Assembly (NCBI GenBank): GCA_026987055.1
Contig: JALSNL010000035.1
Span: 1-5,430 of the forward strand
Origin: Melioribacteraceae bacterium
GTDB lineage: Bacteria; Bacteroidota; Ignavibacteria; Ignavibacteriales; Melioribacteraceae
Direction of reading: 5' to 3'
DNA length: 5,430 nt
Shown: in pieces, positions 1-5,430 of the stretch
Numbering within the stretch: the stretch's first letter is position 1
Layout of the letters: the number at the start of each line of letters is the position of its first letter
Made by a program: the position numbers and the translations under genes
Notes under the pieces: model-generated
What the model was told of the DNA's origin: nothing
Seen by the model: only the letters and a program-made list of their open reading frames with translations
The model's database searches: none

Positions 1-475
1 AGGTACGTTTCAAATAGGCTTGCATTACAATACCAACATTATCAAACTCTTTCTGTAAACGCTTAAACATTTCTATTGTAAGTGTGGTATATGGAGAATC
101 TTCCATGTCCATTCTTATAAAATTGTTATATTCTTTGGCTTTTAAAAGCAGCTCTTTCATTTGCATATAGAAAAATTCTTTATCAATGCTTAAGCCAAGT
201 GATGTTGGTTTTATTGATAGATTTGCATCAAGGTTCTCTTTATTTATTATTTCAAGAACTCTTAAACATTCTTTTTTTTCTAATTCCGATTCTTCTTTGG
301 TTGTTATGGCTTCACCAAGAACATCTACTGTTGCTAAAATACCAACGGAGTTTAATTTTTTTACAACATTAACGGCATCTGTTAATTTAGGACCGGCAAT
401 ATATTTTTTTGCGAAAATATATACTACCGATTTAGGTAACAACTTTACAAACGAAACAATTAGATTATTTAACAT
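1..475 (-). CDS. Proline dehydrogenase (PRODH), N-terminal part, cut by the window start
   Basis: The first 158 residues of an FAD-dependent proline dehydrogenase, which oxidises L-proline to pyrroline-5-carboxylate and passes electrons to the quinone pool, the first step of proline catabolism. Motifs seen: YIAGPKLTDAV (residues 25-35) and ATVDVLGE (48-55), both typical of the N-terminal part of single-domain bacterial PRODH; SIKPTSLGL (87-95), a barrel strand carrying the conserved lysine (K89); RMDMEDSPYT (121-130); and GIVMQAYLKRT (148-158), matching the family's QAYL-x-RT strand just before the cut. The family is usually about 300 residues, so roughly half lies beyond base 1. The ATG at 475 is chosen because an AAGGA site lies 10 bases upstream and the product begins like other short PRODHs. 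No fused pyrroline-5-carboxylate dehydrogenase domain is visible, though the C-terminus is not seen. It lies 105 bases after coaE, and a weak promoter candidate lies in that gap. The family call is firm; monofunctional PRODH rather than PutA is inferred. Confidence 0.9.
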   Translation of the reverse strand, partial: MLNNLIVSFVKLLPKSVVYIFAKKYIAGPKLTDAVNVVKKLNSVGILATVDVLGEAITTKEESELEKKECLRVLEIINKENLDANLSIKPTSLGLSIDKEFFYMQMKELLLKAKEYNNFIRMDMEDSPYTTLTIEMFKRLQKEFDNVGIVMQAYLKRT

Positions 476-485
476 TAGTATTAAG

Positions 486-490
486 TCCTT
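486..490 (-). promoter_or_regulatory. Ribosome binding site of the proline dehydrogenase gene
   Basis: AAGGA on the minus strand, 10 bases before the ATG at 475. The spacing is slightly long, but there is no better purine-rich site nearby and the start agrees with the protein family. Confidence 0.5.
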
Positions 491-525
491 ATTTTGAATA
501 AAAGCACTTTTAAAATGAATAAGTA

Positions 526-554
526 AACATAATTGAAGTATTGGAAGTAATCAA
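526..554 (-). promoter_or_regulatory. Possible sigma70-type promoter for proline dehydrogenase
   Basis: On the minus strand, TTGATT (554-549) is followed after exactly 17 bases by TATGTT (531-526). Each hexamer matches the sigma70 consensus at 4 of 6 positions. It would start transcription about 40-45 bases upstream of the ATG at 475. In such AT-rich DNA matches of this quality arise often by chance, and FCB-group promoters may follow a different consensus, so this is only a candidate. Apart from it and the ribosome binding site, I see nothing in the 476-580 gap and no clear terminator after coaE. Confidence 0.22.
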
Positions 555-580
555 GAAAAGAGTTATTAAGGTATTATTTT

Positions 581-1189
581 TTATTTCGTTTTGGAAATAT
601 TTTCAATTAAGCTGATTATAAATTTAGCTTTTTCTTTTAATTCTTCAAGCGAACCATTATTTTCAATAATAAAATCCGATTTACCTTTTTTAGCATTATC
701 AGGTAATTGATGCATTATTCTACTTTTAATTTCTTGTAATGATGCATTATCTCTTTCAATAATACGCAATATTCTTTTATCCTCTTCGGATGTAATTAGT
801 ATTATATAATCAAAAATATCTTCCCAATGTGCTTCAAATAAAATTGCAGCTTCAACCAAAACAATAGAATTATTTTTAAGTAATTTCTTTGCTAATTCTT
901 TTACTTTGGCAATAGCTTTTGGATGAACAATCCTGTTTAGTTTTGCTACTTCATCGGGATGACTAAATGCTTTTTTTGCTAAATATTTGGTGTTAAGCTT
1001 TCCTTGTATATAACATTTTTCACCAAATTCTTTTTTAATGTTTTCAATAATCTCTTTATCTTCTACCATTACTTGCTTGGCAATATCATCAGCTTTTAGT
1101 ATCTCATATCCTAGCGATTTGTAATAGTGTGTTACCGTCGATTTTCCTGAACCTATTCCGCCGGTAATGCCAATTAGTAGTTTTTTCAT
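581..1189 (-). CDS. coaE: Dephospho-CoA kinase
   Basis: A complete 202-residue dephospho-CoA kinase, the last step of coenzyme A synthesis: ATP-dependent phosphorylation of the ribose 3'-hydroxyl of dephospho-CoA in the cytoplasm. The Walker A loop is at residues 7-18 (GITGGIGSGKST; K16 and S17 contact ATP phosphates). The KADDIAKQV segment (32-40) aligns with the family's DAD-x-IA-x-x-V motif: D34 fits the catalytic Asp, while the first Asp is replaced by K32. Other family landmarks are VHP (88-90), EAAILFE (113-119, the usual PLLFE strand), the lid region around ERD (145-147) and R157, and SDFIIENNGS (171-180), which matches the AD-x-VI-x-N-x-GS signature. Length is normal (about 200). The ATG at 1189 is the only start that keeps the P-loop near the N-terminus, although no clear Shine-Dalgarno site precedes it. 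The gene follows rny after 206 bases. Confidence 0.96.
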   Translation of the reverse strand: MKKLLIGITGGIGSGKSTVTHYYKSLGYEILKADDIAKQVMVEDKEIIENIKKEFGEKCYIQGKLNTKYLAKKAFSHPDEVAKLNRIVHPKAIAKVKELAKKLLKNNSIVLVEAAILFEAHWEDIFDYIILITSEEDKRILRIIERDNASLQEIKSRIMHQLPDNAKKGKSDFIIENNGSLEELKEKAKFIISLIENISKTK

Positions 1190-1213
1190 AATTAGAAGAA
1201 TTATTGAATTGTC

Positions 1214-1259
1214 AAATGGCTAAATTGTTTGAATCAAAAAATTAATAATTTAGCCATTT
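1214..1259 (-). terminator. Perfect 13-bp inverted repeat between rny and coaE, possible terminator or leader hairpin
   Basis: AAATGGCTAAATT at 1214-1226 and its exact reverse complement at 1247-1259 enclose a 20-base AT-rich loop. On the minus strand it lies downstream of rny and ends 24 bases before the coaE start. The tail after the minus-strand stem is only TTTG, so a strong intrinsic terminator is not evident in that direction. On the plus strand the stem runs into TTTT and, nine bases later, TTTTT, but no plus-strand gene is seen to end here. It may end the rny transcript weakly, or sit in the coaE 5' leader. The pairing is certain; the role is not. Confidence 0.35.
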
Positions 1260-1310
1260 TATAAATAAGTTTTTCATGTATCTATATTTTTAGATTGTTG
1301 CACACAATTT

Positions 1311-1339
1311 GCGAACGCCGGTATAAAGCCGGTGGCTAC
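1311..1339. repeat. GC-rich hairpin with a repeated hexamer in the rny-coaE gap
   Basis: A GC-rich patch in an otherwise very AT-rich spacer. GCCGGT occurs twice with an 11-base period (1317-1322 and 1328-1333). Read as RNA from the plus strand, CGCCGG (1316-1321) can pair with CCGGTG (1329-1334) around a 7-base loop, with one G-U pair; from the minus strand one pair is lost. The composition contrast and palindromic form recall REP-like or other dispersed intergenic repeats, but one copy cannot show dispersal. Together with the inverted repeat at 1214-1259 it is all I can identify in the 1190-1395 gap. Confidence 0.3.
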
Positions 1340-1395
1340 TTTTGAAATAATTACTCTCTTATGTGTTTTAAAAACAACCATAAAAACTTCATCAT

Positions 1396-2946
1396 TTATT
1401 TTGCATAAGCAACTTTTCTTACTTCACGTATTACGGTAATTTTTATTTGTCCGGGATATTGCATTTCTTCTTGAATTTTAGAAGCAATATCGGAAGCTAA
1501 CTGTTCGGATGTTTTGTCATCGGCTTTATCCGGTTCTACAACAACTCTTACTTCCCTACCGGCTTGAATGGCATAGGTTTTTGCCACACCTTCAAATGTA
1601 TTTGCTATTTCTTCCAAGTTTTCAAGTCGCTTAACATAACCTTCCAAAGGTTCTCTTCTTGCTCCGGGTCTAGCTCCGCTAATAGCATCAGCAGCTTGAA
1701 CCAAAGCAGAAATCGGATGAGTCATTTCAATATCTTCGTGATGACTACCGGCTGCATTTATTACAATAGGATGTTCCTTATATCTTTTTAATAAATCGGC
1801 ACCAAGCAAAGCATGAGGACCTTCCACACTTTTATCTACGGTTTTACCAACATCATGGAACAAACCTGCACGTTTGGCTACCTGTTGATCAAATCCTAAT
1901 TCCGCAGCCATAAATCCCGTAATATAAGCAACTTCAATACTGTGTTGCAATAAATTTTGTCCGTAACTTGAGCGGTATTTCATTCGTCCAAGGTGTTTTA
2001 CAAGTTCTCTTTTAACACCGTGAATTCCCAATTGAAGTAGAACATGCTCCCCTTCTTTAAGAATTTCATCATCTAATTCACCGGTAACTTTTTTAACCAC
2101 ATCTTCAATTCTGGCAGGATGAATTCTACCATCATTAATCAGTCTCTCTAAAGAAATTCTAGCAATTTCTCTTCTAAATTGATCGAAAGCCGAAAGAATT
2201 ACAGCTTCGGGCGTATCATCAACAATAACATCAACACCTGTAGCCGCTTCAAATGCTCTAATGTTTCTACCTTCACGACCAATAATTCTGCCTTTCATTT
2301 CATCATTTTTAATTTGTACAACAGATACTGTTGTTTCAACGGAATGATCTACGGCAGTTTTTTGAATGGCATGAACTATAATTTTCTGAGCTTCTTTTTT
2401 AGCATCGGCTTTAGCTTGATCTCTAATATCATTAATGTACTGCGAAGCATCTGATTTTGCTTTGTCTATTAAATTCTCCATAAGCATTTTTTTTGCTTCG
2501 TCGCTGGTTAAGCCGGCTGTTTTTTCTAACCTAATGTTTTGTTCAACTCTAAGTTTCTCTACTTCTTCAACTTTTCTTTCTAATAATTCTTGTTTTTTCC
2601 CCAGTTGATTTTCCAGCTGCTTGAGATTTCTTTCCTTTTGTGTTATCAGTTCAAACTTTCTTTCAATACTTTCTTCTCTGGCTTCAAGCTTTTTTTCGTA
2701 GTTCTGATTCTTCTGCCTACGACGATTCATTTCATTATCGAACTCTTGTTTCTTCTTCAGCCATTCATCTTTAACTTCAAGTAATTTTTCCCTTTTAAGA
2801 TTTTTTGCTTCTTTTTGTGCATCTTCCAGAATAATTTCCGCTCTTTCTTTTGCACTATTTATCTTATTTTTACCGGCAAATGAATGGGTGAACCAACCAA
2901 CTAAAAATGCAACAACTGCGGCAATTAAAACTATACCTATTTCCAT
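1396..2946 (-). CDS. rny: Ribonuclease Y (membrane-anchored endoribonuclease)
   Basis: RNase Y starts decay and processing of many mRNAs by endonucleolytic cleavage and is anchored to the inner face of the cytoplasmic membrane. From the chosen start it has 516 residues, normal for the family (about 520). Order: one N-terminal membrane helix (about 3-19, IGIVLIAAVVAFLVGWF); a long charged coiled coil (about 27-195, rich in E, K, Q and R); a KH RNA-binding domain with GRIIGREGRNIR at 219-230; and an HD metal-dependent phosphohydrolase domain with H335, the H364-D365 pair (FHDVGK), the SHHED cluster (401-405) and D420 in AADAISG. All expected catalytic residues are present, followed by the usual C-terminal extension. 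The ATG at 2946 is preferred: GGAGG lies 4 bases upstream and the membrane helix follows at once. A longer in-frame reading from 3006 adds 20 residues that come only from the 3' part of the 6S-like RNA. The gene lies directly after that RNA and before coaE. Confidence 0.97.
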   Translation of the reverse strand: MEIGIVLIAAVVAFLVGWFTHSFAGKNKINSAKERAEIILEDAQKEAKNLKREKLLEVKDEWLKKKQEFDNEMNRRRQKNQNYEKKLEAREESIERKFELITQKERNLKQLENQLGKKQELLERKVEEVEKLRVEQNIRLEKTAGLTSDEAKKMLMENLIDKAKSDASQYINDIRDQAKADAKKEAQKIIVHAIQKTAVDHSVETTVSVVQIKNDEMKGRIIGREGRNIRAFEAATGVDVIVDDTPEAVILSAFDQFRREIARISLERLINDGRIHPARIEDVVKKVTGELDDEILKEGEHVLLQLGIHGVKRELVKHLGRMKYRSSYGQNLLQHSIEVAYITGFMAAELGFDQQVAKRAGLFHDVGKTVDKSVEGPHALLGADLLKRYKEHPIVINAAGSHHEDIEMTHPISALVQAADAISGARPGARREPLEGYVKRLENLEEIANTFEGVAKTYAIQAGREVRVVVEPDKADDKTSEQLASDIASKIQEEMQYPGQIKITVIREVRKVAYAK

Positions 2947-2950
2947 AATT

Positions 2951-2955
2951 CCTCC
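2951..2955 (-). promoter_or_regulatory. Ribosome binding site that sets the rny start
   Basis: GGAGG on the minus strand, 4 bases before the ATG at 2946. It is the strongest Shine-Dalgarno match in the window and decides between this start and a longer in-frame one at 3006 that lies inside the structured RNA. It begins 18 bases after the 3' arm of the 6S closing stem. Confidence 0.8.
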
Positions 2956-2969
2956 ATAAGAACAATAAT

Positions 2970-3160
2970 AAATCCGCAACTGCCAATTCCGGATGGAAAA
3001 ACTCATCCTTACACAATGTGGGTAACCGCCCGACGCTTTTTACTTCCACTGTCCCGCATTTGCGAGATCCTATAAATAGGATGAGGCCTGTAATACACGC
3101 CGCAAGTCAGAAACCCTATTTTACGTTGTTAGTTTTTCATTTGTGAATTGACAGTGCGGA
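2970..3160 (-). ncRNA. ssrS: 6S RNA, regulator of RNA polymerase
   Basis: 6S RNA mimics an open promoter and binds the housekeeping RNA polymerase holoenzyme. I call it from structure and position. Read on the minus strand, CCGCACTGTCAATTC (3159-3145) pairs with GAATTGGCAGTTGCGG (2989-2974) in a 15-bp closing stem with one bulged base. Helix formation can continue with CACAAATG (3145-3138; 3145 is shared with the closing stem) against CATTGTG (3018-3012). The 3' strand between them carries a small hairpin (GGATG 3008-3004 with CATCC 2995-2991). An A-rich single-stranded 5' side of about 20 nt (around 3117-3137) follows, then an inner arm with GGGT/ACCC (3116-3113 with 3023-3020), TCTGAC/GTCGGG (3111-3106 with 3034-3029) and a terminal hairpin ATCCTA-TTTA-TAGGAT (3082-3067). 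A long closing stem, asymmetric central bubble and terminal arm in about 190 nt, directly after zapA, is the classic 6S arrangement. Ends are approximate. A TAGAAT at 3184-3179, inside zapA, could be a -10 element but lacks a good -35. A structured leader of rny is the main alternative. Confidence 0.78.
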
Positions 3161-3164
3161 AAAC

Positions 3165-3464
3165 TTAAGACGGAATAGATTCTATGCCGGATTGATCTAA
3201 AAGTAGCTTAACCTTTTTTATTCGGTCAGTAGCTTGTATGCTAAATTCTTTAAATTTATTTTTTTCCATTGATAAATCATACGCAATATTTAATGCAGCT
3301 ATTATAGCTATCGTTTCAGTAGGTTGACCTTTCAATTCTTCGCTTGTATCATCCATTATCTTATTAACATATTTAGCTAAATCTGCTGCTATCTCTTCAT
3401 TTTCAACAAGTAGTGAAAATTCTTTATCAAATATTTTTACTTTTAGCTTCTTTTTTTCCGACAT
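3165..3464 (-). CDS. zapA: Cell division protein ZapA
   Basis: A 99-residue ZapA-family protein. ZapA binds FtsZ and helps bundle protofilaments in the cytoplasmic Z-ring. The N-terminal part, VKIFDKEFSLLVENEE (residues 9-24), is the typical beta-hairpin start of the family, followed by a helix with AADLAKYVNKIMDD (26-39) and then TIAIIAALNIAYDL (51-64), the signature segment at the head of the long helix. The charged C-terminal helix (about 65-90) fits the coiled coil that makes ZapA a dimer or tetramer. Length is normal. The ATG at 3464 is the natural start because the conserved hairpin follows within ten residues; no clear Shine-Dalgarno site is visible. It lies 59 bases after the coiled-coil gene and ends about 5 bases before the 6S-like RNA, a linkage of zapA with ssrS also known from Enterobacteria. 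The last residues (IESIPS) may overlap the promoter region of that RNA. Confidence 0.93.
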   Translation of the reverse strand: MSEKKKLKVKIFDKEFSLLVENEEIAADLAKYVNKIMDDTSEELKGQPTETIAIIAALNIAYDLSMEKNKFKEFSIQATDRIKKVKLLLDQSGIESIPS

Positions 3465-3523
3465 TAAAATTCTATTCTTTACTTAATATTTTCTACATCA
3501 AATAACAATTATTTAACTTAAAC

Positions 3524-3841
3524 CTACAAAGAATGTATATGATAATCTATTTTTTCAATAAGCTCATCAATTTGATTCTTTAGGTTTTCTCTTTCCGTAA
3601 CGTTTAAATTCTTTTTACTCAGTACGGATGTGATGCTTTCTTCCGTACTATTAACTTTTTTTTCCAATTCATTAATTTTTGCTATAAGTGTCTCATTTTC
3701 ACTTTGTAATTGAGATACTTTTTTTTCTAACTCTTTTCTAACTTCTAACAATTCTTGATTTTTACCAACGAAATTATGCGCTACTTTTTCCAAAGCAGCA
3801 ATTTCATTAAGAAACAATTCATATTTTGAGGCATCTACCAT
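3524..3841 (-). CDS. Small coiled-coil protein between pheT and zapA, possible division accessory protein
   Basis: A 105-residue soluble protein with no signal peptide or membrane segment. Residues about 10-65 and 80-100 are helical heptad sequence rich in L, I, E and K (for example ELEKKVSQLQSENETL, 37-52). A short S/T/N-rich break at about 64-80 separates them, and the tail is IDELIEKIDYHIHSL. It has no catalytic motif and I cannot assign a proven family. Its setting is telling: it starts one base after the pheT stop, uses an AGAGG site inside the pheT end, and is followed by zapA. Short coiled-coil proteins beside zapA are known elsewhere (the gammaproteobacterial TIGR02449 family, with a similar LI-x-(R/K)-I C-terminus), and ZapB is a small coiled-coil partner of ZapA. 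A ZapB-like role is therefore a reasonable inference, not a demonstrated one. It is clearly a real gene: translational coupling, good start, and no overlap with neighbours. Confidence 0.85.
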   Translation of the reverse strand: MVDASKYELFLNEIAALEKVAHNFVGKNQELLEVRKELEKKVSQLQSENETLIAKINELEKKVNSTEESITSVLSKKNLNVTERENLKNQIDELIEKIDYHIHSL

Positions 3842-3842
3842 T

Positions 3843-5430
3843 TTAACCTCTCAATTCTGCCTTTAGTTTTTGTTTAACACTTTCAATGGTTTTCCAAAAT
3901 TCCTTATCTATCTCATCTTCTCTTAAAGTTCTATCAAAATTATAGTACTCAAGTTGGAAAGCCAAGCTCTTTTTCCCTTCCCCTAAACTGTCACTTTCAA
4001 AGATATCAAATAATTTAACATTTTTCAATAAATTAGAGCTACTATTTTTTATTGTTTTTACCACTTCGTCAAATGAAATATCCTTATCAAGAACAAATGC
4101 AAAGTCTCTTATTATTTTAGGATATTTTAACAGTTGCTCATATCTCTGATTTTTAACCTTAATTTCTTTAAGAATATTAACGTTCAATTCAAAAAGAAAA
4201 ACATCTTGCGGAATTTCAAATTTTGCCAGTAAATCTTTTTTTACTTTTCCACCAATTCCTATTACTTGTTTTTTATGCTTTTTAACTATGTAATAATCAA
4301 ACAATTCGTTTCCGTTCTGATAATAAGAATCCTTTATTTGAGAGTCAAGGGAATTTTTATTCAACATAACATTCAACATTCCAATTAAATCAAAGAAATC
4401 ATATTGTTGATTTTCTTCATACAGGCTTTTAACATTTTTCTTTCCGGTAATTGCCAAAACAAGGCTTTCATTTTCTTCAAAATCTTCAAATGATTTTATT
4501 TCTTTAGTTTTTGACTCAAAAATTTCTCCAAGTTCAAAAAAACTTAAATTTTCTTCTTTAACTTTAATATTTCGTGAAATATTCATCAACATTCCGGGTA
4601 TGAGCGAAGTTCTTAATAAAGACATTTCACTACTCTGGGGATTTAGAACTTTAATTGATTTTTCCAAATCCAATGCTTTTTCTTCACTGATTAACGAGTT
4701 GCTAACAACTTCATTAAATCCCAAAGCAACCAAACTGTTTTTAAGTTTGTCTTCAAAGCTAAGTTCATCAACTTTTTTGTTTAAGTCAATTGAAATATGG
4801 TTAATCGGCGGCACACCATCAAATCCGTATATTCTTACAACTTCTTCAATTAAATCAATTTCTCTTTCTATATCGTGTCTGAATGTTGGAATTTTAACGG
4901 TTAAACCGTTTTCATCACTTTTTACAATTTCAAATTCAAGCCCTTCAAATATTTCAACAACTTTATCTTTAGCTATATCAAATCCTAATATTTTTGATAT
5001 TCTGGCATAACGGATTGGAACAATTTTATTTTCAATTTTATTAGGATAAAAATCTATAATATTCTCGTCAATATTACCACCGGCTAATTCGGCAATAAGA
5101 TTAGCCGCCCTAAAAGCAGCTTTTATAGTTACGTTAGGATCTGTCCCTCGTTCAAATCTATATGAAGCATCGGTGGAAAGTCCTAAATGCTTTGCAGTTT
5201 TACGCACAGCTGAAGGATCAAAATATGCACTTTCAATTACGATGTTTTTTGTTGATTCGGTAACTTCGGAATTTTCTCCGCCCATTACGCCGGCAATTGC
5301 AACGGGTTTTTCAGCATCACAAATCATCAAATCATCCGGGAGCATGCTACGCTCTTTAGAATCCAATGTAACAAATTTTGAATTTTGTCCGGCGGTTTTA
5401 ACAATTATTTTTTTTCCGTTTAATTTATCC
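3843..5430 (-). CDS. pheT: Phenylalanine-tRNA ligase beta subunit, C-terminal part, cut by the window end
   Basis: The C-terminal 528 residues of PheT, about two thirds of a normal chain of about 800. PheT pairs with PheS in the cytoplasmic alpha2beta2 enzyme that charges tRNA-Phe. Numbering from the first full codon in the window: the end of the B3/B4 editing domain (1 to about 125) with FVTLDS (19-24), AGVMGG (46-51) and YRFERGTD (90-97); the B5 domain (about 137-207) ending in PTFRHDIEREIDLIEEVVRIYG (181-202), whose acidic helix belongs to the family; the catalytic-like domain (about 215-430), which lacks active-site function in PheT; and the anticodon-binding FDX-ACB domain (about 435-528) with YPKIIRDFAF (436-445) and DRTL (499-502). 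The frame stays open to the window edge, so the TTG at 5366 is an internal leucine codon and not a start. The N-terminal tRNA-binding domain and pheS lie outside. It is the first gene seen of the minus-strand series and overlaps the ribosome binding site of the next. Confidence 0.97.
   Translation of the reverse strand, partial: DKLNGKKIIVKTAGQNSKFVTLDSKERSMLPDDLMICDAEKPVAIAGVMGGENSEVTESTKNIVIESAYFDPSAVRKTAKHLGLSTDASYRFERGTDPNVTIKAAFRAANLIAELAGGNIDENIIDFYPNKIENKIVPIRYARISKILGFDIAKDKVVEIFEGLEFEIVKSDENGLTVKIPTFRHDIEREIDLIEEVVRIYGFDGVPPINHISIDLNKKVDELSFEDKLKNSLVALGFNEVVSNSLISEEKALDLEKSIKVLNPQSSEMSLLRTSLIPGMLMNISRNIKVKEENLSFFELGEIFESKTKEIKSFEDFEENESLVLAITGKKNVKSLYEENQQYDFFDLIGMLNVMLNKNSLDSQIKDSYYQNGNELFDYYIVKKHKKQVIGIGGKVKKDLLAKFEIPQDVFLFELNVNILKEIKVKNQRYEQLLKYPKIIRDFAFVLDKDISFDEVVKTIKNSSSNLLKNVKLFDIFESDSLGEGKKSLAFQLEYYNFDRTLREDEIDKEFWKTIESVKQKLKAELRG
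3847..3851 (-). promoter_or_regulatory. Ribosome binding site of the coiled-coil gene inside the end of pheT
   Basis: AGAGG on the minus strand, 5 bases before the ATG at 3841, lies in the last Arg-Gly codons of pheT. The pheT stop (3845-3843) and the next ATG are separated by one base, which points to translational coupling. Confidence 0.65.

Noticed and set aside
186..497. Plus-strand open frame of 103 residues
   Set aside because: It lies almost wholly opposite the proline dehydrogenase gene, which has clear family motifs; the plus-strand product has no recognisable features and no ribosome binding site.
1210..1215. Perfect TTGACA on the minus strand upstream of coaE, as a -35 box
   Set aside because: No acceptable -10 hexamer lies 16-18 bases downstream before the start codon; the nearest TATGAA overlaps the coaE ATG, so transcription would start inside the gene.
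1564..2784. Three plus-strand open frames opposite rny (1564-1791, 2179-2454, 2590-2784)
   Set aside because: All are antisense to well-conserved RNase Y coding sequence and their F/S/N-rich products are typical shadows of AT-rich genes.
2947..3006. Extra 20 N-terminal residues of RNase Y from an ATG at 3006
   Set aside because: This stretch lies inside the 3' part of the 6S-like RNA, has no ribosome binding site, does not look like RNase Y, and would put sequence before the membrane anchor. The ATG at 2946 has GGAGG at the right distance.
3067..3082. ATCCTA-TTTA-TAGGAT palindrome as a terminator of zapA
   Set aside because: No T-run follows on the minus strand and it sits in the middle of a larger RNA fold, where it fits as the terminal hairpin of the 6S-like RNA.
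4600..5010. Plus-strand open frame of 136 residues opposite pheT
   Set aside because: It is antisense to the conserved PheT B5 and catalytic-like domains and its S/L/I-rich product has no family features.
5364..5366. TTG as a start codon for a 507-residue PheT
   Set aside because: The reading frame stays open to the window edge and the 21 upstream codons continue the conserved B3/B4 domain, so this TTG is an internal leucine and the gene is truncated only by the window.

Overview
The window is an AT-rich stretch of bacterial chromosome holding a compact run of housekeeping genes, all on the minus strand. Transcription order runs from high to low coordinates: pheT (C-terminal part, cut by the window end), a small coiled-coil protein, zapA, a structured RNA that I read as 6S RNA (ssrS), rny (RNase Y), coaE, and the N-terminal half of a proline dehydrogenase cut by the window start. 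I see no convincing plus-strand gene, mobile element, CRISPR array, tRNA or rRNA.

The low GC content, the pheT / small coiled coil / zapA / 6S / rny order and the style of the proteins suggest the Bacteroidota-Chlorobi-Ignavibacteria (FCB) group. An Ignavibacteria-like organism is my best guess, but this rests on general familiarity and not on a search.

Region by region: 3843-5430 is PheT, the beta chain of phenylalanyl-tRNA synthetase. One base after its stop comes a 105-residue coiled-coil protein (3524-3841) whose ribosome binding site lies inside the last pheT codons. After 59 bases comes zapA (3165-3464), a Z-ring-associated division protein. The 218 bases between zapA and rny are almost filled by an RNA of about 190 nt (about 2970-3160) with a long closing stem, an extra hairpin on its 3' side, an A-rich single-stranded 5' side and an inner arm. 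The position after zapA and this shape are those of 6S RNA. The rny gene (1396-2946) follows, with a strong Shine-Dalgarno site. The 206-base gap 1190-1395 holds a small GC-rich hairpin with a repeated hexamer and a perfect 13-bp inverted repeat. Then come coaE (581-1189), a 105-base gap with a possible promoter, and proline dehydrogenase (start at 475, continuing beyond base 1).

Functionally the cluster joins translation (PheT), cell division (ZapA and perhaps the coiled-coil protein), growth-phase control of RNA polymerase (6S RNA), mRNA turnover (RNase Y), coenzyme A synthesis (CoaE) and proline catabolism. Most of this is ordinary core genome. The parts most worth a second look are the 6S-like RNA, with its competing helices and tight fit against rny, the small coiled-coil partner of zapA, and the GC-rich hairpin between rny and coaE.
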